From assembly GCA_049999725.1 (NCBI GenBank), contig JBNGIS010024445.1, positions 30,096 through 51,836 of the forward strand: 21,741 nt of DNA, written 5' to 3'. Under the pieces are notes generated by a model, which saw only the letters and a list, made by a program, of their open reading frames with translations, was not told where the DNA came from and did no database searches. The stretch comes from Haplomitrium mnioides (taxonomy: Eukaryota > Marchantiophyta > Haplomitriopsida > Calobryales). Below are positions 1 through 7,060 of the stretch, one piece after another. The position numbers and the translations under genes were made by a program. Position 1 is the stretch's first letter. The number at the start of each line of letters is the position of its first letter.

Positions 1-680
1 AGGAATCCTCCTTGCCGCCGTAATAGTGACCTGTCTTCGATTTGTCAGTCGCCGCTTCGCCATCACTTCGGACCCGTCGGATCTTCCTTCACGGATCCAT
101 GTTAAGTGGAGAACCCACATAGGAAGGCTGATCGAATCCCTCTTAACTGGGGAACCCCATGTAGGGAGGCGGAATCCCGTCGAACTCTTCGGACCCGCAA
201 GAGCTGCCACGTCTTCCGTTTCCGCACCGCTCCACGGAATCCTCGGGACTGCGACCGTCAGTTAACTTCGCAAGAGTCGTTCTTCCTTAGTTCTGCCCCT
301 TTCTCTTTGATTCAAGTTGCATTACGATTGCCTCAAGCTCTTCTCTCTATCAAGGTATTGTACGCCTCGAATGGTCACGAATTGAGGGTGCACTGGTCGA
401 ACAGTTGGCTCCTCCGTTCTGCATCCCGACTTTCACCCTTGTCATGGCTCCCTCTGTCAAGAATTGCTGCCTTGCGGTTCTCCTCTGCTCTCGTAGGTCC
501 CTTCGCTCAGCCCCGTGTTCCTTTTCTCTTTCGATGTCATCCCTCTAGAATTCTCTGGTGCTGACCTCTCCGAGTCTTGCCTCCCTCCTTCACTATATGA
601 ATCTGGTTCTGCTACTTCGGATAGAAAAATGAGGTAACCTGCTCTTAGCTTCCGATTAGAGTTATTCTGTTGCTTCTATA
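1..680. other. Unrecognised GC-richer segment left of copy 1
   Basis: This stretch is clearly richer in G and C than the AT-rich DNA that follows, and its plus strand is C/T-rich. Two imperfect direct copies of about 40 bases lie at roughly 101-142 and 144-182 (each has GAACCC and then AGGC..ATC or AGGCGGAATCCC). The open frames present show no domain I recognise and are probably chance. It may be the edge of an older insertion that truncates the transposon relic to its right, or intron sequence of the minus-strand gene, since a good minus-strand splice donor sits at 690/689. Confidence 0.35.
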
Positions 681-689
681 TTATCTTAC

Positions 690-1073
690 CACTTCAGAAT
701 GGAGAAATGTTGTTGCTGCCGCTTCTGGTTCCTTGTAAACCGCATTAGCCCCTGTTCCACTGGCTGACATTAATCCTATACGCGCATTGGATTCACTCCT
801 TAACCCTATGCGCGCATAGGGTTGAGTCCTTGATCCTATGCACGCATGGAGTTCACCTTCTCGATCTTTCTTTTTGGAGCTATCTAACTCAACAGAAGTC
901 GTCTTTTTCCCCAATATGCTAGCCATCACACTTGAAGCTTTTGTAACTCCATCGCTTATCTCTCGAAATTTGACATTTGATTGAATCTCAAATTGTCTGT
1001 CAAGAGTAACACTCTTATGTGAAGATGAATCTTGAAATTCCAATCTCTTCTTGCCTTTAAGAACTCCATCCAT
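690..1073 (-). pseudogene. First exon of transposase-like gene, copy 1
   Basis: This is an open frame of about 128 codons on the minus strand, starting at the ATG at 1071-1073 (MDGVLKGKKRLEF). It runs into a good splice donor, TG|GTAAGA, after position 690, so the rest of the protein should lie further left or has been lost. The segment around a second Met, MASILGKK, is shared with the minus strand at 9423-9700 (MASILGIK), and both continue into PYARIG-type peptides that are translations of a palindromic repeat (ATGCGCGCAT core). The protein is hydrophilic and Ser/Lys-rich with no domain of its own. Its identity rests on copy 2, where the same reading direction continues into transposase-like motifs (8184-9290). 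It is head-to-head with the methyltransferase relic, about 400 bases apart including a gap. Whether this exon is still used cannot be told; the gene is probably dead. Confidence 0.5.
802..823. repeat. Perfect 22-bp palindrome, ATGCGCGCAT core
   Basis: The 22 bases are their own reverse complement, with arms AACCCT/AGGGTT around ATGCGCGCAT. Related imperfect copies flank it (about 772-795 and 834-853). The same core recurs in the intron arrays of the methyltransferase relics and at 9565-9640 in the second copy of this gene. Confidence 0.8.
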
Positions 1074-1474
1074 TGAAAAGTCTCACAAAAACTGAATTAT
1101 TTCAAAGAACTACTCTAACAAATATTATCAAACTCTTACAGAACTTTCAAAAGATGCAGTTTTGACGTTTTTTTTTTTGTAAAACGACAAATTTAAGCAC
1201 TTTTTGGAAAGAAAATGAAAAAAAAACTGGAAAGATGAAAACGGGCAATGCTTTATATACTAACTTTTTTTTTGCACCAGANNNNNNNNNNNNNNNNNNN
1301 NNNNNNNNNNNNNNNNNNNNNNNNNNNNNNNNNNNNNNNNNNNNNNNNNNNNNNNNNNNNNNNNNNNNNNNNNNNNNNNNNCAGTTTTTTGCCATTTCCA
1401 GCCCTTAGTGATTTTCTATTTTTTCTTAATTACATTTTTTACTTTCAAAAACATTTTTTTTTTCTATCTAGACA
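1074..1474. promoter_or_regulatory. Shared divergent spacer with conserved TATA motif
   Basis: The spacer separates the two head-to-head genes. TTTATATA at 1252-1259 reads TATATAAA on the minus strand, about 180 bases upstream of the minus-strand ATG at 1073. The surrounding bases (GAAAAGATGAAAA...GCTTTATATACTA) are kept in the second copy at about 9980-10018, where the motif is at 10008-10015. That conservation in otherwise diverged DNA suggests a core promoter, best placed for the transposase gene. An assembly gap occupies 1282-1381. A pyrimidine-rich tract ending in CTAG at 1468-1471 looks like a splice acceptor just before the plus-strand ATG at 1475, so the plus-strand transcript may begin further upstream with an untranslated exon. 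Confidence 0.45.
1282..1381. other. Assembly gap (100 N)
   Basis: Exactly 100 N, a common placeholder size. The true length is unknown; the corresponding region of copy 2 (about 10020-10130) is complete. Confidence 0.99.
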
Positions 1475-1832
1475 ATGACCTCTCAGGGAAATGTTTCCGG
1501 CGCTCCCAAACCAAAGCCTTATAGGTATTCAGACCTTATCAAGGCTCTAGAGCCTCTCAAATTGAATTGGAAATGGTTAGTGAATTACTGTTCCTTGAGA
1601 GACTCGAATCATCATCCTTACCTTTTTGCAAGTGAAGGTGAAAAATTTTATTTGGGTGTAGTAGTCCAAAATACTATGATCCGAAAAGGGAAGAAGGCAA
1701 ACATTGTGCTGCTTGTACAGGCCTAAGATTCAATAACGTTGTATTCTACAAATCAAAAGTGATTTGACTTCTCAAAATACAAGGAGAGATTTATTTGTGG
1801 CAAATCTATAAACGTCAAGGGAAGATGGAAAA
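1472..1832 (+). pseudogene. Exon 1, N-terminal region, copy 1
   Basis: The exon follows an acceptor-like TCTATCTAG and opens with ATGACCTCTCAG, which aligns with ATGACATCTTAG in copy 2 (10284). An 83-codon open frame reaches TAA at 1724-1726. The same frame continues through a TGA into FDFSKYKE, similar to DPFTKYSQE in copy 2, which ends at a GTAATA donor at 10467/10468. Here the matching donor appears lost (AATGAG near 1832). No named domain is visible. The part at about 1575-1720 has no counterpart in copy 2. Confidence 0.45.
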
Positions 1833-1896
1833 ATGAGTTCCAAAATATTTCTTCTTTTTCCTTTTTCATTACTTAGTTGTAGCTTTGTGTATGTTC

Positions 1897-2150
1897 ATGC
1901 GAGCATGGACTTTGAAGTCCATGCTCGCGTGGACCTTAGAGTCCATGCATGCCTGGACCCACACAGACGTCAGAGTCCATGCGAGCATGGACTCAGACGT
2001 CCAGATGTGTAAGGACTCTGAAGTCCATGCGTGCATGGACTTCACAGTCAAGATGTAGAGACTTCAAATTCATGCGTGCATGGACCTGAGAGTCCCTGTG
2101 AGCATGGACCTCAGAGTCCATGCGTGCATAGACTTCAATGTTAAATTCAT
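1897..2150. repeat. 24-bp double-palindrome array in intron 1, copy 1
   Basis: About ten degenerate units of a 24-base repeat. Each joins CATGCGCGCATG-like and GACTTCGAAGTC-like 12-bp palindromes (for example CATGCGTGCATG, CATGCGAGCATG). The array fills most of the intron upstream of the acceptor CTCAG at 2241-2245. Because the unit is symmetrical, both strands stay open in one frame and read as repeated M-D-F-E-V-H-A-R-like octapeptides, so the open frames here are by-products of the repeat. Confidence 0.85.
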
Positions 2151-2245
2151 GCCTATTTTTTTCAAAGTTCTTACTTTTCTTTATGTCAGATCATTATTTT
2201 CTCTAACGCTAAATTCTTTTCTTCCTTTTTTTTCATCTTACTCAG

Positions 2246-3374
2246 CTTCTTACCGATTTTGTTGATTTGTATAATGACGCAAAACGAATCGAGAGAGACT
2301 TCATCAAATTTGCAATTCAAATAAAAATTCTAAAGCCCAAGCAGGGCGTCAACATTCAACAGCTTGTGTCGCATCCGAGTGCGGCAACATTTTCCACACA
2401 TGCCATAAGGACTTCTTCGCAGAAGAAGAGAAAGGAGCCAGAATCAAGTGAGGCTCAGAAGAAAAAAAAACCAGTACAAAAGAAAAAGAAACCAGCACCA
2501 ACACCGATGGTTGAAGAGGAGCTAGCCCCTTCCGAATCTACAGCAAAATCTACTTCGTCGGTGCCCTCGTCTCCAACAGCAAGCAGCTCAGGGCAGGCTT
2601 CAGAGAAGGAGTCGGAGCCAGTTCAAGCTCCTACGTCCAGAGCAAAGAGGCAATCTCACAAGGGGTTGTGCACATTTCAAGAAAGAGAGCAAGTAGATCC
2701 TCAGACAGTTTCTAAGGAGGATAAAAACAAAATTAGGGAGTTTGCAATCCAGCATTGCAGAGTCCGAGAGGAGACCATCACAATAAGGCTGGAAAACCTT
2801 AATTTGCTAAAGCTTGGAATGGACAACTAGGGTCTATTCAAAATTCGGAGATTGAACGAGGATTTTGTGGAGCTAATAGCGCAAAGAATGCTAACCAACA
2901 AATATGCACTTTCTTTATCATTGTTATAGACTCGAGGTGTGGTCTGAAAGATAAGTCAGAGTTCGACATCAGGAACCCTGACAAGCACCATTACAAGATT
3001 GCTAGAGGCAATCACAGTGCTGCAACAAGGCAGCTTTTGATTACAAAATATGGAGCGAAGAATCCTGCTTTGTCGCTCTGCAACTATTACGTCTACGTGG
3101 GCCTGACACCAACAGAGGCCTAAATTTTTTGCAACGGATGACAATTACGACCAGAGGTACAGGCTTGAGATGACCTCCATTCAAAAGGTCGAGTATTGGC
3201 ATCAGCGATTTGGGGAAAGTGGGATGGTTTCATCCCAAAAATTAAAAAAGGGAGCTAGTGTTGGAAACTCTGGAGATCAAACCAAAGTCCACGCTCGGGA
3301 AGACCGTGACTTCTCAAGACAATTGGTTTCAGCTAGCATTTAGAAGCAGAGAGCTCTAGAAGTTGCAGCAGAAC
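2246..3374 (+). pseudogene. Exon 2, basic linker and ParB-like domain, copy 1
   Basis: The exon starts after the acceptor CTCAG (2245). Its first part encodes DFVDLYNDAKRIERDFIKF, matching ERDFVKF in copy 2, then a Lys-rich, Ser/Pro-rich linker (about 2400-2650). Next come FQEREQVDPQTVSKEDKNK and a helical stretch, then the ParB-like core: LNEDFVELIAQRML (about 2849-2890), SEFDIRNPDK, RGNHSAATRQLL (about 3003-3038), YYVYVGLTPTEA and, one frame over, KFFATDDNYDQRYRLE. The order and spacing fit ParB/Srx-type domains (D/G-G-N-H-R..A then LT..EA..LA..DN), although the usual Arg after the His is replaced by Ser here and by Asn in copy 2. In copy 2 the exon continues for about 360 bases more to a clear donor at 12479; here that tail is missing and the repeat array begins directly. 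Confidence 0.6.
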
Positions 3375-3377
3375 ACT

Positions 3378-3655
3378 TTAGAGTCCATGCGCGCTTGGAC
3401 TTCGAAGTCCATTCGCTCAAAGACTTTGAAGTTCCTTCACGTAGGAACTTCGAAGTCCAAGCGTGCATGGACTTCGATGTCCCTCAGTAAATGGACTTCG
3501 AAGTCCATGCGGGCATGAACTTCGATGTCCCTGTACCCATTGACTTCGAAGTTCATCCGCACAAGGACTTCAAAGTCCATGCGTGCATGGACATCAAAGT
3601 TCTTGCGCATAGGGACTTCGAAGTCTATGCGCGCATGGACTCTAAAGTGTTTAAG
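3378..3655. repeat. 24-bp double-palindrome array in intron 2, copy 1
   Basis: Eleven to twelve units of 24 bases, the cleanest array in the window. Consecutive units near 3570-3640 keep the exact 24-base period, with GGACTTCGAAGTC alternating with CATGCGCGCATG. It lies between the truncated exon 2 and the acceptor TTTTTTCAG at 3706-3714. Confidence 0.9.
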
Positions 3656-3714
3656 GGTTTTAACCTTTCAATGTTTTTTTATATTCTCTAATGTTTTGTT
3701 TTGATTTTTTTCAG

Positions 3715-4271
3715 GGGGACAAAACTTTCAAGCGGCAGCTAGCAAAGAAACTGACAGTAGCTGTGAAAGGAAGAAAGAAATTAGGGGTTAAGGTAGCCTC
3801 TGAAGAACAAGACTAGCCTTCTACCTTGGTCTCTTACCCTCTGAATTTTCTTCTCCACTGCCAGAAGGCCAGAGAGTGGAAAGCACGGCAGCAAAGTGGT
3901 GATGCATCTCTCACAACAGAAGGAGTTGTCAGAGATGAGGAAGAAGACTTACTTTCTTATGTCGGCGGTCTGAACGTGGCATTTCATCAAGTCCACGGGG
4001 AGGCCAACCCCCGACAATTGAAGAGCCTTGTGAAACTTAGGTGTTTTACATTGACTATTGCTGATATTCCTTATAGGTATAACCTAAAGGAATGTAAGCA
4101 TGATGACTCGGAACCTTTTTCAAAAGATGACATTTTCGACATGGTATCATCTTTTGCGGTAATAACTACTTCAGAGTTTTGGTCCTTTGTAATCATACAT
4201 TCTTTGCAGTAGTTTGACATCGTCGAGGATACCCTTTGTGAAGTCTGTTGTGCAATTGATCATGGCATCTG
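3715..4271 (+). pseudogene. Exon 3, methyltransferase motif IV region, copy 1
   Basis: The exon lies between acceptor TTTTTTCAG (3714) and donor CTG|GTGAGT (4271/4272). It encodes AKKLTVAVKGRKKLG, then TLVSYPLNFLLHCQKAREWK, then LTIADIPYRYNLKE, which I read as methyltransferase motif IV (the D/N/S-P-P-Y/F/W box) with Ile in place of the first Pro. Copy 2 has ADISYGCNFK at the same place. It continues with EPFSKDDIFDMVSSFAVIT and EFWSFVIIHSLQ, and copy 3 preserves the latter as DFWSFVIIHSLQQ. TAG codons at 3814-3816 and 4210-4212 replace Gln codons seen in copies 2 and 3. Motif IV ahead of motif I is the beta-class order. Confidence 0.65.
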
Positions 4272-4373
4272 GTGAGTTGTTCTTTCATTTTATTTTATTT
4301 TTTATTTCTTTGTTTTTTATTTCTCTTGTATTTTTGCTACAATATTTGATGTGGTTCTTTATCTTTTTGCAAG

Positions 4374-4991
4374 GACAAAAGCAATATGCATCATTCTGGT
4401 GGTCCCAGAATCACACATGCCCACGAGTATTGGACGGTGGGCTACTGGACAAAGGAAGGAAAGAGGAGCATGCGTCATTTCAACTTGCAAGCTTCTTCTG
4501 CAAGCGGACTTCCTCGGCAACCTATGTAGAGTGTTTTTAGCTGCCCTGCAGTTTGTGCAAAGCTTAAACATCCAGGAGATGATGCTCTTGTGAATGTTTA
4601 TCAGAAACTGCAGACTCTGTACAATTTTTTTATCGACCATTTATCAATAGAGCAAGATTGGATCCTTGATCTCTGCTCTAGGTCTGACACAGGCCTTGTC
4701 TGTGCTCTTAAGCTGATGCGAAATTGCATCATCGTGGAATATGATAGACGTCAGTCTATTTATATTCCTCAGAGGGTTTTGGAGATGGCTTCCTTGCCAT
4801 CCGATGTGATTGAGTCACAGATAGTTTTTGCATACCACAAGGAACCTGTTCCTCCTGGTACTGTAGGTGCTTTTGGTGACTCTGTTGTAATATCGGGGAC
4901 TGGAAAGTCTCGACAAGATTCTCTAGCGACTGCAGATGCTCAGCCTATAGATTTAGATGAGACAGTTCCTCCCAAAGAGGAGAGAGTCTAA
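4374..4991 (+). pseudogene. Exon 4, methyltransferase motifs X, I and II, copy 1
   Basis: The correct frame, fixed by copies 2 and 3, reads HEYWTVGYWTKEGKRSM, then FSCPAVCAKLKHPGDDALV, then NVYQKLQTLYNFFIDHL (motif X; copies 2 and 3 have QKPQ), then QDWILDLCSRSDTG (motif I, equivalent to D-P-F-x-G-S-G-T), LVCALKLMRNCIIVEYD (motif II acidic residue) and QSIYIPQRVLEMASLPSD. The tail is acidic and ends at TAA 4989-4991. Motif I carries Arg and Asp where the family has Gly, so this copy is probably catalytically dead. The acceptor is CAAG where copies 2 and 3 have CAG at the exon edge. One TAG (near 4527) replaces the CGG seen in copies 2 and 3. Confidence 0.7.
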
Positions 4992-5018
4992 GGACGTCTT
5001 TGTACAATTTGCATCAAT

Positions 5019-5024
5019 AATAAA
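5019..5024 (+). terminator. AATAAA poly(A) signal, copy 1
   Basis: AATAAA lies 28 bases after the TAA. The same signal follows the stop of copy 2 (18462-18467) and the tail of copy 3 (minus strand, 20872-20877), so it is a conserved part of the gene. Confidence 0.6.
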
Positions 5025-5965
5025 ATTTGTTTTTTTTAAATCTTTTTTTGCCAAAGTTTCATCTTGTTGCTCTTTCAATCTATTACAAGTCTTTTCATCA
5101 AGATTTGGTTTATTGGGTCTAAGAATAAGTTGAACCATTTGATAGTCCAAGAATGGTTTGAACTCAATTACTTATCTTAGAATGATTTGGAGTCTTTGCA
5201 CATTGTTTAGTGTCTTTGCACATTAAGGCTTTGTAGTTCTTGTTCGGTTTCCCTGCACGCTTAAGCTGTAAGGTTGTTGTTCAAAGTCCCTGCACCTTTT
5301 GGTCAAAGGGTTCTTGTTCAATGTTTATGCTTGCATAGGCTGCAGGGTTCTTGTTTAGAAACCTTGGCGTGTTTTGGCTCTAGGATTCTAGTTGAAAGTC
5401 CATGTGTGCATGACTTCATTGTTCTTGTTCAGAGTCTAAGCACGTAGAGGATTTAGAATTCTTGTTTGGAGTCTATACGTGCATAGGTTTTACAGTTCTG
5501 GTTTGGAATCCATGCTTGCATAGACTTTGTTGGCTACGATGCTCAAAGTCAGGTTTAAAGTCCTTACCCGACTGGACATTTACGTTTTCTTGTAGTTTTT
5601 TTCTACTGAAAGATATATACTTTATTTCTTTTTTGATGAATTTAATTTATTCACAATAGTGTCAAGTTTTTTCAAAATATTCAAATAACCAAAATGTTTG
5701 TTTTTAAAATTTTCTTTCTAAAAAAATATTTGAAATATAATCTAAATGGAAAATATGATTTTTTGTNNNNNNNNNNNNNNNNNNNNNNNNNNNNNNNNNN
5801 NNNNNNNNNNNNNNNNNNNNNNNNNNNNNNNNNNNNNNNNNNNNNNNNNNNNNNNNNNNNNNNNNNAAAACAATTTTTTTTTTCGAAAAGAAGATTTTAG
5901 TCTTAAATTTGATGTTTTTGAATGCCAAATCTTTGAAAAAAAATTTCGACAGCCAAGTGAAACAG
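5025..5965. other. 3' flank of copy 1 with degenerate palindromic repeats
   Basis: There is no gene here. From about 5180 to 5560 a looser repeat recurs every 40-60 bases. It combines TTCTTGTT, AGTCTATGC or AGTCCATG, and GCATAG, and is related to the 24-bp units. The rest is AT-rich. The whole block recurs inverted at 20026-20900 with high similarity, so it belongs to the duplicated element. Confidence 0.7.
5767..5866. other. Assembly gap (100 N)
   Basis: Exactly 100 N. The matching inverted copy near 20105-20140 runs straight through with a homopolymer-rich stretch (A and T runs), so the real gap is probably only a few bases. Confidence 0.99.
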
Positions 5966-6004
5966 GAACTCAATAGCGGTTCATGGTTCAAAGTAGCGGT
6001 TGTT
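5966..6004 (+). repeat. Shared 3' terminal motif, copy 1
   Basis: GAACTCAATAGCGGTT, a short spacer, then AAGTAGCGGTTGTT. The motif holds two direct copies of TAGCGGTT. It is the last sequence shared by copies 1, 2 and 3; downstream DNA differs in each, so it probably marks the element end. Confidence 0.6.
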
Positions 6005-6240
6005 AAGTAGGGCTTGTACCTTTGGGGAAGAAGATGTAGAGAGAACTGATGCATGCATACTATATGCTACGCAAGCGACACCGGTTGGAAGAGTGGGCTA
6101 GGAGGTAAGTTGATGGAATTCTGCGGCACAGTGAAGCAGGGGCTGAATTACATGGTTGGGCAGGTATCCCGACCCAAGTACGCCATACAGTACAAGCACA
6201 TGACATCGGAGGTTTATATATTGCAAGTGATGATTCGAAG
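6005..6240. other. Unrecognised sequence right of copy 1
   Basis: Mixed-composition DNA between the end of copy 1 and the minisatellite. A 73-codon plus-strand frame (from 6053) crosses it, but it runs into the repeat and has no recognisable motif. Confidence 0.3.
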
Positions 6241-7060
6241 GTGTACTCAAAGGTGTATTCGGAGGTGTTTTTAAGAAGTGTATGTTAGGAAATGTATGCT
6301 CAGAGGTGTATTTGGGAAGTGCACTCAAGAAGTGTATCCTCATAGGTGTATTCAAGGTGTACTTAGGAAGGGTATGCTTGAAGATGTATTTGAAGGTATG
6401 CTCGAAGGTGTATTTGGAAAGTGTATGCTCTAAGGTGTATTTGGAAGTGTGTATTCGGAGGTATACTTCGGAAGTGTGTGTTCAGATGTGTACTCGGAGG
6501 TGTGCTTAGGAAGTATATGTTAGGAAATGTATGCTCAAAGATGTACTTGGGAAGTGCACTCAGGAAGTAAATCCTCAAAGGTGTATTCGGAGGTGTACTT
6601 AGGAAGGGTATGTTCAGAGGTGTACTCGGAGGTGTACTTCGGAAGTGTATACTAGAAGGTGTATTCGAAAGTGTGTATTTAGATGTGTACTTTAGAAGTG
6701 TGTACTCGGAGGTGTGCTTAGGAAGTGTATGTTAGGAATGCATGCTCAGAGGTGTATTCAGAGGTGTACTTAGGAAGGGTATGCTTGGAGGTGTACTCAG
6801 AGGTGTACTTAGGAAGGGTGTGCTCGGAGGTGTATTCGAAGGTGTACTCAGAGGTGTACTTAGGAAGGGTATGCTCATAGGTGTATTCGGAGGTCTACTT
6901 AGGAAGGGTATGCTTGGAGGTGTATTCAAAAGTATATTTAGAGATTGTATTTGGAAGTGTACTCAGGAAGTGTATGCTCGGAGGTGTACTTAGGAAGTAT
7001 ACATAAGAGGTGCATTCGGAGGTCTGTTTCGAAGGTGAGGTACTCGCAAGTATGTTGTTT
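6235..7060. repeat. GT/AG-rich minisatellite
   Basis: About 800 bases of degenerate short repeats built from GGAGGTGTACTC, AGAGGTGTACTTA and GGAAGGGTATGCTC blocks of 12-14 bases, often grouped three at a time into a 38-50 base higher-order period (clearest at 6735-6920). The plus strand is almost free of runs of C. Open frames on both strands here (for example GVLRGVLRKG, or PLSTPPSIPFLS on the minus strand) are products of the repeat. Confidence 0.85.

Larger units (their letters stand above)
1475..4991 (+). pseudogene. ParB-like/DNA amino-methyltransferase relic, copy 1
   Basis: This is the best-preserved relic of a four-exon gene (exons about 1472-1832, 2246-3374, 3715-4271, 4374-4991). 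The ancestral protein would bind DNA through a ParB-like domain and methylate an exocyclic amino group (N4-cytosine or N6-adenine) with a beta-class catalytic domain. The ParB-like domain in exon 2 has GNH..A.RQLL and LTPTEA..FFATDDN. Exon 3 has motif IV (ADIPY), and exon 4 has motif X (VYQK.QTLYNFFIDHL), motif I (DLCSRSDTG) and motif II (VEYD). Breaks are TAG at 2828-2830, a 1-base shift near 2915, an extra T near 3121 shared with copy 2, a further shift near 3250, TAG at 3814-3816 and 4210-4212, and a damaged acceptor before exon 4. The gene ends at TAA 4989-4991, with AATAAA at 5019. It is divergent from the transposase-like exon to its left. I read it as a dead cargo or partner gene of a transposon; the family call is firm and the target base is unknown. 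Confidence 0.7.

Noticed and set aside
106-564. 152-codon plus-strand open frame
   Set aside because: It overlaps another frame, has no recognisable domain, and is Arg/Ser/Leu-rich as expected from C/T-rich DNA.
3378-3655. CRISPR-like array
   Set aside because: The units are contiguous palindromes without unique spacers, and the setting is a plant intron.
4188-4212. Tiny intron in copy 1 (GT at 4186 to CAG at 4209), absent from copy 2
   Set aside because: Copy 3 reads straight through the same bases in frame (SFVIIHSLQQ), so this is coding sequence deleted from copy 2.
4351-4593. Two long plus-strand frames over exon 4 (4214-4540 and 4351-4593), also seen in copy 3
   Set aside because: The third frame is the one that connects to the QKPQ and DLCS motifs and matches copies 2 and 3; these two are shadows.
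4953-5150. Antisense frame conserved between copy 1 (minus strand) and copy 3 (plus strand, 20695-20907), with a protein-like hydrophilic sequence
   Set aside because: It spans the stop codon and poly(A) signal of the methyltransferase gene on the other strand, and its conservation is fully explained by the high similarity of the two inverted arms. Copy 2 does not keep it.
6732-6993. Repetitive open frames of the minisatellite on both strands
   Set aside because: Both strands are open because of the repeat; there is no start context or neighbour suggesting a gene.
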